34,801 bases of DNA from a bacterium HR37 (GCA_002898375.1 BEIN01000024.1:1-34801), one strand, 5' to 3'. Counted from the stretch's first letter, positions 25,241 to 32,872 are shown. A program made the numbers and translations. Notes: generated from the sequence alone by a model not told the origin.

Positions 25241-26782
25241 CTATACTTTCTCTCCTAATACCCTTTGCACCATGGTTAACAAATCACCCGAAGAGAAGGG
25301 TTTTTGGATAAAATGCTTATTAGCCAAATTCCAAATATTAACCCTATCTGCATAACCAGAAATGTAGATTATCCCTATATCGGGAAATAACCTCCTTGCA
25401 TACTCTTCTACCTCACCGGAATCCATATCCGGTAAAACCACATCGGTAATTAGGAGGTTAAATGCTATTTTTTGGCTCTCCATAAGAATACAGGCATCCT
25501 TTCCCCTTCCAGCCTCAAACACCCTGAAACCCTTTTCCTCCAACACCTCAGCGATGTAGTGCCTAACGGCCGTATCATCCTCAACAACCAAGATGGTTGC
25601 TTCCACACCCGTTTCCGGTGCATGCACCACAGCCAACCCTTCCGAGGTTACAGATGGGCTCCTATCTTCTGTGTCCTGCTGTCCGGATGCAGGAAAGTAG
25701 ATTATAAAAGCCGTTCCTTTACCCGCTTCAGTTCTGACCTCTATATGGCCTCTCATCTGCTTTACTATTCCATAAACGGTTGAAAGCCCAAGCCCCGTGC
25801 CCTGCTTCTTTGTGGTAAAGTAAGGCTCAAATATATGGGGTAAAATTTCTTTTGAAATTCCGCAACCTGTATCCCTCACCTCAAGCACCACATACTCTCC
25901 AGGATCCAGATCCATATACCTTCTTTGCAGACACACATTCCTTGTAGCAAGGGTTAAAATGCCACCCTTTGGCATAGCTTCCCTTGCATTAACAGAAAGA
26001 TTCATTATGACCTGCTCCATATGCCCACGGTCAGAAAGTATGTTCTTTAGAGATGGCTCAAGAAGGGTTACAATCTCTATGTCTTCTCCCACTATCCTTC
26101 TTAACATCTTTAGCACATCAGAGATAACCGTATTCAGATTAACCCAATCATACGTTACAACTCTTTTCCTGCTAAAAGCCAGCAACTGAGAGGTAAGCCA
26201 TGAGGCACGGTCCACAGCCTTTTTTATCTCAAGCGCATAGTTGTAAACTCTACTGTCTTTTTCCAGCTTGCTTAGGATAAGCTCAGAATAACCTCCTATT
26301 ACCGTAAGAATGTTGTTAAAGTCGTGTGCCACCCCACCTGCAAGCCTGCCTATTGACTCCAGTTTTGAAACGTGTTGTGTATAAAGCTCAAGTTGCTTTT
26401 TTTCGGTAACATCACTTGTTATAACAATTAAGCTGGAAGCCTCTCTGCGGTCAGTACTGTAAACGGGTATAAAGATTGAGTTAACAAAACGGAGGTTTCC
26501 CCTAAGGGTTTGAACCTGATACTCGTATTGAAGATGTGGTTTGGCCAATCTTTCACTAAAAGCTACTTTCAGGCTCTCTTCTATAAACTTACGAAGTCCA
26601 TCCCTGCACTCAGGAACAACAAAATCGTATATGGGTCTCCCAACAACCTGCTCCTTACTGTCTGCTTCAAGCATGAAAAGACCGGGTGTGTTTATCTCTA
26701 AAACTACACCTTCTTTTGAAATTACCCTTATACACTCAGGAAGAAAATCAACCAGGTTTCCCAGAGAGTCTAAGATACTCAC
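25241..26782 (-). CDS. Hybrid PAS histidine kinase with C-terminal receiver
   Basis: The 513-aa protein has no membrane segment. Residues 10-130 are a PAS sensor domain. Next is HisKA with the phosphorylated His in LAGGVAHDFNNILTVIGG (near 155), then a HATPase domain with the N box (VIMNLSVNAREAMPKGG), G1 (DTGCGIS), F box and G2 (GTGLGLSTVYG). The C-terminal receiver (residues 395-510) has EDD, the phosphoacceptor Asp in LLITDVVLPDMD and Lys in IQKPF. The GTG start lies 8 nt after the predicted -10, so the mRNA may be leaderless. It is divergent from an XRE regulator. The signal is unknown. Confidence 0.93.
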   Translation of the reverse strand: MSILDSLGNLVDFLPECIRVISKEGVVLEINTPGLFMLEADSKEQVVGRPIYDFVVPECRDGLRKFIEESLKVAFSERLAKPHLQYEYQVQTLRGNLRFVNSIFIPVYSTDRREASSLIVITSDVTEKKQLELYTQHVSKLESIGRLAGGVAHDFNNILTVIGGYSELILSKLEKDSRVYNYALEIKKAVDRASWLTSQLLAFSRKRVVTYDWVNLNTVISDVLKMLRRIVGEDIEIVTLLEPSLKNILSDRGHMEQVIMNLSVNAREAMPKGGILTLATRNVCLQRRYMDLDPGEYVVLEVRDTGCGISKEILPHIFEPYFTTKKQGTGLGLSTVYGIVKQMRGHIEVRTEAGKGTAFIIYFPASGQQDTEDRSPSVTSEGLAVVHAPETGVEATILVVEDDTAVRHYIAEVLEEKGFRVFEAGRGKDACILMESQKIAFNLLITDVVLPDMDSGEVEEYARRLFPDIGIIYISGYADRVNIWNLANKHFIQKPFSSGDLLTMVQRVLGEKV

Positions 26783-26790
26783 CTCGGGTA

Positions 26791-26819
26791 ATTATAGTGC
26801 TTTTAAATCATTTTATCAA
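26791..26819 (-). promoter_or_regulatory. Promoter of the hybrid kinase gene
   Basis: On the minus strand TTGATA (26814-26819) and a perfect TATAAT (26791-26796) are 17 nt apart. The -10 ends 8 nt before the GTG start. Confidence 0.65.
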
Positions 26820-26846
26820 CACACTGTAACAGCATCTATTAACAAT

Positions 26847-26875
26847 TTGACTTTATCACACATCCTTTCTAAAAT
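26847..26875 (+). promoter_or_regulatory. Promoter of the XRE regulator gene
   Basis: TTGACT (26847-26852) and TAAAAT (26870-26875) are 17 nt apart, with GGAGG and the ATG following at a short distance. Confidence 0.65.
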
Positions 26876-26895
26876 CTTCTGGAAAAGGAGGCTTT

Positions 26896-27177
26896 ATGGG
26901 AGACATCCGCTGTAACCTATCAAGGCTACTTGGAGAAAGAAGAATCACCCAGAGAAAGCTTTCAGAGATAAGTGGGCTTTCACTCTACACCATAAACAAG
27001 CTCTACAACGAAAAATGGGAAGGGGTAGGAAGGAAAACACTTGTCAAGCTATGCGAAACGCTTGGTGTTCAGGTAGGGGAGCTTTTTGAGTATGTAAACG
27101 AAACGGATCAGAAGGGCTTAAGAAAACCCCTCCTAACTACGGGGAAACAAGAAGATTCAACACCCAAAATAGGTTAG
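26896..27177 (+). CDS. XRE-family transcriptional regulator
   Basis: A 93-aa protein with one Cro/C1-type helix-turn-helix: LSRLLGERRITQRKLSEISG, then LSLYTINKLYNEKWEGVGRK and TLVKLCETLGVQVGELFEYV (residues 7-67), like the single-domain YozG/Cro regulators. The remaining tail is basic and unstructured. GGAGG lies 5 nt before the ATG. It is transcribed divergently from the hybrid kinase; the 113-bp gap carries both promoters, so it may regulate the kinase gene or itself. Confidence 0.88.
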   Translation: MGDIRCNLSRLLGERRITQRKLSEISGLSLYTINKLYNEKWEGVGRKTLVKLCETLGVQVGELFEYVNETDQKGLRKPLLTTGKQEDSTPKIG

Positions 27178-27265
27178 AAAAAAACTACCCTTTTCCAGAA
27201 CGCCTAAGGAAGCTTATAAGAGGTGTTTTAATTCAGCAAAAAGTGGGTATAATTACCCTTCCAGT

Positions 27266-27355
27266 TTGTGGAAGGAAATCCTGGTTTTCCTGTTGATATG
27301 CCTTGTTTTTACAGCCACACTGGCGGTGATAGCCTGGTGGATTGGCAAACAGTAA
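27266..27355 (+). CDS. Possible 29-aa single-span membrane peptide
   Basis: A short frame starting TTG reads MWKEILVFLLICLVFTATLA and ends AVIAWWIGKQ: basic ends around one hydrophobic helix with flanking Trp, as in small membrane proteins. A TATAAT (27248-27253) within the perfect inverted repeat GGGTA-TAAT-TACCC lies just upstream. There is no good ribosome binding site, so I am not sure it is translated. Confidence 0.3.
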   Translation: MWKEILVFLLICLVFTATLAVIAWWIGKQ

Positions 27356-27377
27356 ATCCTTTTTTATGGAATGAGCT

Positions 27378-27710
27378 TTGAGAATATGGGATATCCCTCC
27401 GGAGATTCTATGCAACAAGCACCTGCTTGGAGAACACAGGGAGCTTCATGCAATCTGGGCGATACTTACCGGAAATAAACAAGGATACTCAAAACACCCT
27501 GAAACCAGAAGGTGGATAGGAAAGCTAAAAGCACTTTTTCTCAGGCACAAGCAGCTTGCTGAGGAAATGCAAAAAAGGGGATACAAGCACAAAAGCCCAC
27601 TTGAAAAGAAGCTTGCAACAGGCTCTGGTAAACAGAAGAAACTGCTTGACCCCATTGAAAGGCAATTGGAGATACTAAATAACAAAGAATGCAAATGCCC
27701 TTTGAGATAA
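27378..27710 (+). CDS. Pyrimidine-dimer DNA glycosylase (DenV/endonuclease V family)
   Basis: The 110-aa protein matches the family of phage T4 endonuclease V: MRIWDIPPEILCNKHLLGEH, then RELHAIWAILTGNKQGYSKH with the conserved catalytic-type Glu in GEHREL, and LFLRHKQLAEEMQKRGYKHKSPL. Family members cut at UV-induced cyclobutane dimers through an N-terminal amine nucleophile and a Glu. In this protein the residue after Met is Arg, not Thr as in T4, so the exact chemistry may differ. The start is TTG with a weak ribosome binding site. It overlaps the next gene by about 20 bases, which suggests co-transcription. Confidence 0.8.
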   Translation: MRIWDIPPEILCNKHLLGEHRELHAIWAILTGNKQGYSKHPETRRWIGKLKALFLRHKQLAEEMQKRGYKHKSPLEKKLATGSGKQKKLLDPIERQLEILNNKECKCPLR

Positions 27711-28660
27711 TTTTAAGCCTGATTAAATTCATTGGTGGATTGGCTCTGGTAATAAAGGGGGCGGATCTTCTTATAAGCGGAGCCTCCGGACTTGCACGCA
27801 GAATAGGTATTCCGGATACAATAATAGGTTTAACCCTTGTTGCCTTTGGAACATCTCTTCCGGAATTTACAATAAACATAAAGGCAAGCCTTAAAGACGC
27901 CTCGGAAATAACCCTTGGAAACGTTATAGGCTCAAACATAGCAAACATACTCCTTATCCTTGGTATATCAGGATTGATAAGGCCTGTCTCAATACATCTA
28001 ACATTTGTTAAAAAAGAGATACCTCTTAACTTCTTAAGTACCCTGATTCTCTTTGCAATGGTAAGCGACACCGTTCTTGACGGAAACGGGATAGCATTTA
28101 TATCCCGCTCAGAAGGGCTTGTCCTGGTAACCACATTTGTAGGATACATATACTTCCTTACCGCCTTTCTTGAAAGACAGGTCTTTAAAGACGGCAAACA
28201 GCTTGGCTACCTCAAAGGAAGCATCCTTATAATCATAGGGCTTTTAGGTCTTATAATGGGCTCTGAATGGACTGTCTCAGGGGGGATTGAGCTTGCTACG
28301 TTCCTTGGAATCAGCCAGATGATAATTGGTCTTTTCCTGATAGCGGTGGGAACATCACTTCCGGAACTTGCAACCTCTATAGTTGCAGCCTATAAAGGGA
28401 ATTCAGATATAGCCGTAGGTAATATCCTGGGTTCAAATATATTTAACGTATCTTTTGTACTGGGAGCGAGTGCGCTTATAAACTCTATCCCTGTACCCAC
28501 AAACGTGTTTAAGGATATGACGATACTTTTTGTAGCAACCTTTCTGTTTTTTATCTCAAACTACCTGGGTAGGAAATACACCATATCCAAAGCCGAAAGC
28601 ATAGCCTTTCTTGTTATCTACATACTATATGCAGCTTACTCCTGGTATCTTGAGGTTTAG
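27689..28660 (+). CDS. Calcium/sodium antiporter
   Basis: A 323-aa inner-membrane exchanger of the CaCA (YrbG) family. The two inverted alpha repeats are clear: GLTLVAFGTSLPEFTINIKA with GNVIGSNIANILLILG, and GLFLIAVGTSLPELATSIVA with GNILGSNIFNVSFVLG. About ten hydrophobic segments cover the rest. The first ATG (27689) lies inside the preceding gene and a second ATG follows two codons later. It exchanges Na+ or H+ for Ca2+; the direction is not shown by sequence. Confidence 0.94.
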   Translation: MQMPFEIILSLIKFIGGLALVIKGADLLISGASGLARRIGIPDTIIGLTLVAFGTSLPEFTINIKASLKDASEITLGNVIGSNIANILLILGISGLIRPVSIHLTFVKKEIPLNFLSTLILFAMVSDTVLDGNGIAFISRSEGLVLVTTFVGYIYFLTAFLERQVFKDGKQLGYLKGSILIIIGLLGLIMGSEWTVSGGIELATFLGISQMIIGLFLIAVGTSLPELATSIVAAYKGNSDIAVGNILGSNIFNVSFVLGASALINSIPVPTNVFKDMTILFVATFLFFISNYLGRKYTISKAESIAFLVIYILYAAYSWYLEV

Positions 28661-28681
28661 GGCTAAGCTTGGAATGATTTA

Positions 28682-28709
28682 TTGACCAAAATATACTGCT
28701 GTGTATACT
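28682..28709 (+). promoter_or_regulatory. Promoter of the small cysteine-containing membrane protein
   Basis: TTGACC (28682-28687) and TATACT (28704-28709) are 16 nt apart, about 40 nt before the ATG. Confidence 0.65.
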
Positions 28710-28748
28710 ACCTGTAGAGGGGAAGAATTTAAAAGGGGGTGAGATAGG

Positions 28749-29075
28749 ATGACACTTGGAGCAGTTATTGGCTCCATATTAAGTTTCCTCTTTTTACTTT
28801 TTCTTAGCCCTTATGCTATAACAGGAATAGTCATTGCTCTTTTGATGGCAATCTTTGTGGTTATTTTCCTAATAACAGAAGCAATCACACTCAGCAGGAA
28901 ATTGGTGTTAAAAAGATTCTTTTGCCCGTTCAGGAAGGTAAACGTTGAGGCAAAGCTTCGCCCTAGCATATTCACATACAGACCTTACGATGATGTTGTT
29001 TTCTGTTCTGCATTTAAGAATGGTAAACCCACCTGTAAGAAGAAGTGCCTGGATCTTCCAGAACTAATGGCCTAG
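28749..29075 (+). CDS. Small membrane protein with a four-cysteine C-terminal domain
   Basis: I do not recognise the family. The 108-aa protein has one long or two short hydrophobic segments (residues 5-48), then a hydrophilic domain with FCPF, VVFCSAF and TCKKKCLDL. The four cysteines could bind a metal or form disulfides. There is an AAGGGGGTG ribosome binding site and its own promoter (28682-28709). The gene stands between the antiporter and the convergent FrhB-like gene and shows no obvious link to either. Confidence 0.65.
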   Translation: MTLGAVIGSILSFLFLLFLSPYAITGIVIALLMAIFVVIFLITEAITLSRKLVLKRFFCPFRKVNVEAKLRPSIFTYRPYDDVVFCSAFKNGKPTCKKKCLDLPELMA

Positions 29076-29098
29076 GTAAGGTAGATTAAAGGAGGACT

Positions 29099-30292
29099 CT
29101 ATTTCTTATGCAGGATCCTTATATAGTGTTCCTCTGCCCTTTTTCTCTGTGCATAAACAAATCTTTTTAAAAGGTTAATGCCCTGCTCGGATACAGGCTT
29201 AATCTCAAGATACCCACTTTCTACTGCATGTTTGAAAATCCTCTCTCCTCTTGCAGACCTTATAACAAGCATTGTCCACCCAGACAGCCCTATACCGCCT
29301 GCTGAAATATCGGCATGCTCTGCACTAAAGTCTGCACAGTACCCACACTGAGGTCTCTGATACGCCTTTGCTTCAGCAAGTGGGGTTTCTATTTTCTCCC
29401 CACCCTTTAACTCTATAATTAGCTTTCCCTTAATGTTTATCTTAACAACCTCTTCAGGTTTAATTCCGAGCTTCTCATAAAGGTACTCACGAATAAATCC
29501 ATCAAATACAAACGTCCCTGCGCAAAAAAGCCCTATGGTTAGTTGTACAGACTCTACGTACTGCTTAAGGTGCCTCTTTTGCCTCTCTACATTTTTCTCC
29601 CCTCTCTCAGCGGTTATAAAGCCTGTATCAGAGCCCAATGCTGTTGCGTATCCAGAAATCTCACATGGCACTCCAACAAGAGCAACCTTCTTTAACCCGT
29701 ACCTGTCAACTGCCTCCTTAAGAGCCATGGGCGTTGCACAGTAGGTATACCAAGACTTCGCAGTTTTTGTAAGCTCCTCCGCACTCGTTACAACCCTTGG
29801 TACAGGATTAAGCCACAACTTATCCGATGGACCAGCTACGGCTGCACCGTCTATCAAACCCTTATGAAAAGCACACCTAAGAATCTCGGTTACTGCTCCA
29901 CCATCCTGTGCATTTGAAACAGTTGCTGGATTTGTGCTCCTTCCAATACATACAAACCTTTTGACACCACAGGGTTCGTACTCTTGCCTTTTCCTGCCAA
30001 AAACCCAGACATCCATTTCCTCCGCCCTTATAGGCTTCATATAAGCTGTTCCCAGCCTTCCACAGGCATTTGCACAGACATCACACCCAATCTCTTCGCT
30101 TATAGGACAGCTATAAGAACCGGCCTTTGGCCTTGCTATGTAAGGGGATGTGGATAATGGGTTGTACTTTATCACTCCATAAGGGCACGTCACAACACAC
30201 ATAGAACATCCACAACATCTTCCGGTTCTTACAACCTCACTCATCATCCTATTAAAGGTCCTTTTTAACTCTCCCTGCCTGGCTTCAATCAT
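29099..30292 (-). CDS. FrhB/FdhB-like iron-sulfur flavoprotein
   Basis: The protein belongs to the coenzyme F420 hydrogenase/dehydrogenase beta-subunit family. It begins with a cluster-binding CCGCSMCVVTCPYG (C-x2-C-x2-C-x3-CP), then CDVCANACG, and has the family core DGGAVTEILRCAFHKGLIDG, VALVGVPCEISG, LTIGLFCAGTF and RPQCGYCADFSAEHADISAGG. Such subunits move electrons between ferredoxin, flavin and F420, or other low-potential partners. The frame is open to a TTG at 30373, but AGGAGG lies 9 nt before the ATG at 30292 (397 aa), which I take as the start. No partner subunit is adjacent, so the redox partner is unknown. Confidence 0.85.
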   Translation of the reverse strand: MIEARQGELKRTFNRMMSEVVRTGRCCGCSMCVVTCPYGVIKYNPLSTSPYIARPKAGSYSCPISEEIGCDVCANACGRLGTAYMKPIRAEEMDVWVFGRKRQEYEPCGVKRFVCIGRSTNPATVSNAQDGGAVTEILRCAFHKGLIDGAAVAGPSDKLWLNPVPRVVTSAEELTKTAKSWYTYCATPMALKEAVDRYGLKKVALVGVPCEISGYATALGSDTGFITAERGEKNVERQKRHLKQYVESVQLTIGLFCAGTFVFDGFIREYLYEKLGIKPEEVVKINIKGKLIIELKGGEKIETPLAEAKAYQRPQCGYCADFSAEHADISAGGIGLSGWTMLVIRSARGERIFKHAVESGYLEIKPVSEQGINLLKRFVYAQRKRAEEHYIRILHKK

Positions 30293-30444
30293 TATCCTGT
30301 TCCTCCTTGCTCCACCCATGTTGAAAATTTCATGCCATTTTGTGTTCAAAATATCAAAGTAAGCACTCGGCAAGGCTACTTTTAACTTTTTCTACTTTTT
30401 ATCCGTCCAGCCAAACTACATAAGGCTTAGAACATATGTCCTAT

Positions 30445-30469
30445 CTTCTGACATCTGACAGACCAGAAG
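30445..30469. other. Inverted repeat upstream of the FrhB-like gene
   Basis: CTTCTG (30445-30450) and CAGAAG (30464-30469) are exact arms around a 13-nt loop that itself contains repeated CTGACA-like units. It lies 150 nt upstream of the FrhB-like start, in the only space available for its promoter, and may be an operator. Confidence 0.3.
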
Positions 30470-30585
30470 TACACAAAAACCCTTTAAAACTTTTGGTCTT
30501 CTAAGGACCCGGATTCTTATGCGGAAACAAAGAAGTTCCCATACAGGAAATTGCAAACAGGTACTGCTCCCAGAGGGTTACAAAA

Positions 30586-30948
30586 TTACCTGCAAAGCAG
30601 TCTATATAGAAAGTCTGAGAATGTATCCGGTATGATGAAATCTTTCTCACTGCTTTTAAAGGTTGCTATTGGATGCCCACTTTCGTTGTACAGCGTGGTT
30701 TCCAAAATGCTAAAGGTTCTCTCCTTACAGTCCACCAGATAATAAGACACTGCAAACATAATAGGTTCCGTGGTAAACTCCATTTTTAACCACGCGTTTG
30801 CTGTACTTCCTTTTTTCTGTATGCTTTCACTGTCTATGTAGACAATAATACCTTCACCGTTAATTGTAGTTGAGAAAATCTCTATCCATTCGGAAGCAAG
30901 AGCCGAAAAGGATAACAATAGAAAACAGAGTAAAGCTATAAATTTAAT
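30586..30948 (-). CDS. Small secreted protein with probable ATT start codon
   Basis: From an ATT at 30948 the frame reads (M)KFIALLCFLLLSFSALAS and then EWIEIFSTTINGEGIIVYID: a textbook signal peptide followed by about 100 residues resembling small surface-adhesin/E-like domains (IYIDSESIQKKG-type strand, AWLKMEF, VDCKERTFSILETTLYNESG). The only in-frame standard start is a TTG at 30918, which would cut the signal peptide and has no ribosome binding site. GGGGG lies 7 nt before the ATT, and the promoter at 30978-31006 supports a start there. Either the gene uses a rare ATT start or its ATG has been lost by mutation. Confidence 0.65.
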   Translation of the reverse strand: MKFIALLCFLLLSFSALASEWIEIFSTTINGEGIIVYIDSESIQKKGSTANAWLKMEFTTEPIMFAVSYYLVDCKERTFSILETTLYNESGHPIATFKSSEKDFIIPDTFSDFLYRLLCR

Positions 30949-30977
30949 TTTACGTCCCCCTTCCCCATATAATTTTA

Positions 30978-31006
30978 ATTCTATATCAGGTAGTAATCCC
31001 TTTCAA
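30978..31006 (-). promoter_or_regulatory. Promoter of the small secreted protein gene
   Basis: On the minus strand TTGAAA (31001-31006) and TAGAAT (30978-30983) are 17 nt apart. The predicted start near 30971 is downstream of every earlier ATG in frame, and 23 nt before the ATT. Confidence 0.6.
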
Positions 31007-31013
31007 CATACTG

Positions 31014-31026
31014 GTTGCAGTGCAAC
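31014..31026. other. 13-nt perfect palindrome
   Basis: GTTGCA-G-TGCAAC is symmetric about 31020 and lies about 10 nt upstream of the -35 at 31001-31006. It may be an operator for the secreted-protein gene. Confidence 0.35.
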
Positions 31027-31092
31027 ACAGATTCATAAGGAACAAAAAGGAGTTTGGAAAGGTGCTTATAGAAAGATATAGGAAGGTAGAAA

Positions 31093-31121
31093 AACCTCTA
31101 ATTCCCATAGGGAATTGAAAC
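31093..31121. repeat. Solitary CRISPR-repeat-like sequence
   Basis: AATTCCC (31100-31106) and GGGAATT (31110-31116) form a 7-bp stem around ATA, followed by GAAAC. Read on the minus strand it begins GTTTCAATTCCC, the usual opening of many thermophile CRISPR repeats. Only one copy is present and no cas gene is in view. It also resembles an intrinsic terminator for the outer-membrane gene at 31130-31930, since a TTTTT run follows 5 nt after the stem on the minus strand. Confidence 0.4.
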
Positions 31122-31129
31122 AAAAGAAA

Positions 31130-31930
31130 CTATTGCCATTCAAATCCAGCTGTTATTCCCCAATCTATAACATTTCTACCTTCTGTGAATCTGAAAAAGG
31201 GTGCAACATCAAATTCTATTTCAATTCCTCCAATTTTTTTGATTACGTTAAAGGGATTTGTCCAATCTATACCTCCAAGTAAAACGTGCTGGACGGGTTC
31301 CCCTTTAGCCCTTTCCAAGCCATATTCAGCTACCAGTCTTAAATCTTTAAAGAAGGGCAGTGGATAATCTATAAACGTACCAAAAGATAGTTTGATATCG
31401 TTGCTGCCACCCAGCTCCTCTACCTCACTTTCTACAAGAAAATGTAAATCAAACTTGTTATATATCTTCCAGAGGCTTAGGGCACAGAATACAGGCAAGT
31501 TAAGTTTATCCGTTTTACGTCTTTCCCGGGTAGTTGGAAAGTCCAATCCTACTTCTCCACCTACTTGAATATCCAGATTTGCCAGTTCCCACGTCTTAAA
31601 CTCCTGTTTATAGAAGAGCGCAAACTCACTAACAGGTTCTACCTGTGTCTCCCCTCCCTCCTCATCCAGTATCTGTGTTCTAAAATCAAAACCAATTTCT
31701 GCATTCCAAGGCAGACCGTAATCCAAGTCAATCTCCCCGGGAAAGTCAATTACAGTTTTTTTTGGACCTTCCGTATTTACTCTCTCCACTACAAAGCCAA
31801 ACTCAAGCTCCCATAGACCAGGATCCTCAGCATCTGCATCATCTGCTATCTGAAATGGTCGTATAGCAGAGGTTTCAGGTATCTGACAGAATAAAAACAC
31901 TATAGTCATTAATATGGGTTGCCATTTCAT
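31130..31930 (-). CDS. Outer-membrane beta-barrel protein
   Basis: The 266-aa protein starts with a signal peptide (MKWQPILMTIVFLFCQIPET, cleavage near SAIRP). The mature part is a series of amphipathic strands with acidic turns (LWELEFGFVVERV, WNAEIGFDFRTQI, EVGLDFPTTRERR, KLSFGTFIDYPLP, GITAGFEWQ), ending in an aromatic residue pattern typical of outer-membrane proteins. It resembles the barrel at 22413-23198 in type, not closely in sequence. The substrate is unknown. It is divergent from the RHH-type gene at 32053. Confidence 0.75.
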   Translation of the reverse strand: MKWQPILMTIVFLFCQIPETSAIRPFQIADDADAEDPGLWELEFGFVVERVNTEGPKKTVIDFPGEIDLDYGLPWNAEIGFDFRTQILDEEGGETQVEPVSEFALFYKQEFKTWELANLDIQVGGEVGLDFPTTRERRKTDKLNLPVFCALSLWKIYNKFDLHFLVESEVEELGGSNDIKLSFGTFIDYPLPFFKDLRLVAEYGLERAKGEPVQHVLLGGIDWTNPFNVIKKIGGIEIEFDVAPFFRFTEGRNVIDWGITAGFEWQ

Positions 31931-32052
31931 AATGTAACTTTCAGCAATAATATAACCTCTATATTTAAATGCAAGAATGCCCTTGTGTTTAACTCTTTAT
32001 TTAAGCAGGTATTGAAGTTTTAAAGAAACGGGTATTAAATTTATGGAGGGTT

Positions 32053-32400
32053 ATGGGACTAAGGGTAGAGGTTGGTTTACCAAAGAGTCTTGAGGAGAAA
32101 TTAAAAGAGTTTTTAATTCTAAACGGATATAACCAGGATAACCAAAGCTCTGTTATAGCCAGCCTTATAAGAAGTTATGTAAAAAACAGGATAAATAGGG
32201 ATGAGATTGGTTTTAAGGGCTGGCCTCAAGAAACATATATAACCCTTACACTTGATTCCCTGGATATGCACTTCTGGGGGTGTTTTCTCTCTCTATGTGG
32301 ATGGTCTATGTCATTAGCAAATGACAGAGTTGTTACACTTATTGATAAACTTGTAAAGGGAGAGGTTAAATTAGAACCAGAAAAAGAAACACATCTTTGA
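32053..32400 (+). CDS. Putative ribbon-helix-helix regulator with extra C-terminal domain
   Basis: Residues 1-47 (LRVEVGLPKSLEEKLKEFLI, then SSVIASLIRSYVKNRI) follow the pattern of a short beta strand and two helices of the CopG/MetJ superfamily. A 65-residue C-terminal part (TYITLTLDSLDMHFWGCFLS) is unlike anything I recognise. GGAGGG is only 2-3 nt before the ATG, closer than usual. It sits beside a tRNA-derived fragment and toxin-antitoxin remnants, so it may belong to a mobile region. Its DNA-binding role is inferred from the N-terminal pattern. Confidence 0.5.
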   Translation: MGLRVEVGLPKSLEEKLKEFLILNGYNQDNQSSVIASLIRSYVKNRINRDEIGFKGWPQETYITLTLDSLDMHFWGCFLSLCGWSMSLANDRVVTLIDKLVKGEVKLEPEKETHL

Positions 32401-32416
32401 GTTGTGTAATTTTTAT

Positions 32417-32460
32417 TGGCGCGCCCGGAGGGATTTGAGTCCCCCACCTTCTTAGTCCGA
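32417..32460 (-). repeat. tRNA 3'-half fragment, likely integration attachment site
   Basis: Read on the minus strand this stretch runs from an anticodon-loop-like start through AGAAGGTG, a T-arm (CTCAAATCCCTC) and the acceptor end CGGGCGCGCCA with encoded CCA. The acceptor matches a tRNA-Arg-type GCGCCCG stem. No 5' half exists upstream. The T-stem has mismatches (GGGGA against CCCTC), so it is not a working gene. Tyrosine integrases often recombine in the anticodon loop and leave exactly such a 3' half. Confidence 0.7.
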
Positions 32461-32650
32461 TTTAAAATTTTTATGCGGCTTCATACAAATTTATATGAAT
32501 TTATATAACCCACTGCAATTAAACAATTTTTTAGATTCCGTTTTTATATAGTAACTTCCGTAACAATGAAAAGAAGAACAGAGTCGAAAAAAGATACTTA
32601 AGCTTGGAAAGATATCTTAAGATGCTATGATTAATAAAGGAGGTTTTGAA

Positions 32651-32872
32651 ATGAGTACAAAGGAGATTTATGAAGAGATTCTAGAACTCCTTAAAACCCT
32701 TCCTCCTGAGAAGATTAGTGAAGCAAGGGATTTCATAGAGCTTTTAAGTCAAAAATCACGGAAAGAAAAAGACTTCTCTAAACTTTGCGGAACATTAAGC
32801 AATGAAGATGCAGAGGCTATGATGAAGGCTATAGAGGATGGTTGTGAGAATATAAATTATGAAGAGTGGTAA
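32651..32872 (+). CDS. VapB/DUF2281-like antitoxin
   Basis: A 73-aa acidic protein, MSTKEIYEEILELLKTLPPE then KISEARDFIELLSQKSRKE; the C-terminus (LSNEDAEAMMKAIEDGCENI, then NYEEW) is the toxin-neutralising tail of VapB-type antitoxins paired with PIN toxins. AAAGGAGG lies 7 nt before the ATG at 32651; an upstream ATG at 32627 in the same frame is not preceded by one. It overlaps the PIN pseudogene by 14 nt. The antitoxin frame is intact while its toxin is broken. Confidence 0.8.
   Translation: MSTKEIYEEILELLKTLPPEKISEARDFIELLSQKSRKEKDFSKLCGTLSNEDAEAMMKAIEDGCENINYEEW

Noticed and set aside
31000-31119. A minor open frame ending ...RKVEKPLIPIGN before the CRISPR-like repeat
   Set aside because: It has no start codon or ribosome binding site and matches no Cas or other family I know.
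31093-31121. A true CRISPR array
   Set aside because: There is no second repeat copy or spacer pattern nearby.
32226-32447. Reading frame on the minus strand beginning MGDSNPSGRA
   Set aside because: This is the usual false frame over a tRNA 3' end and the antisense of the RHH-type gene.
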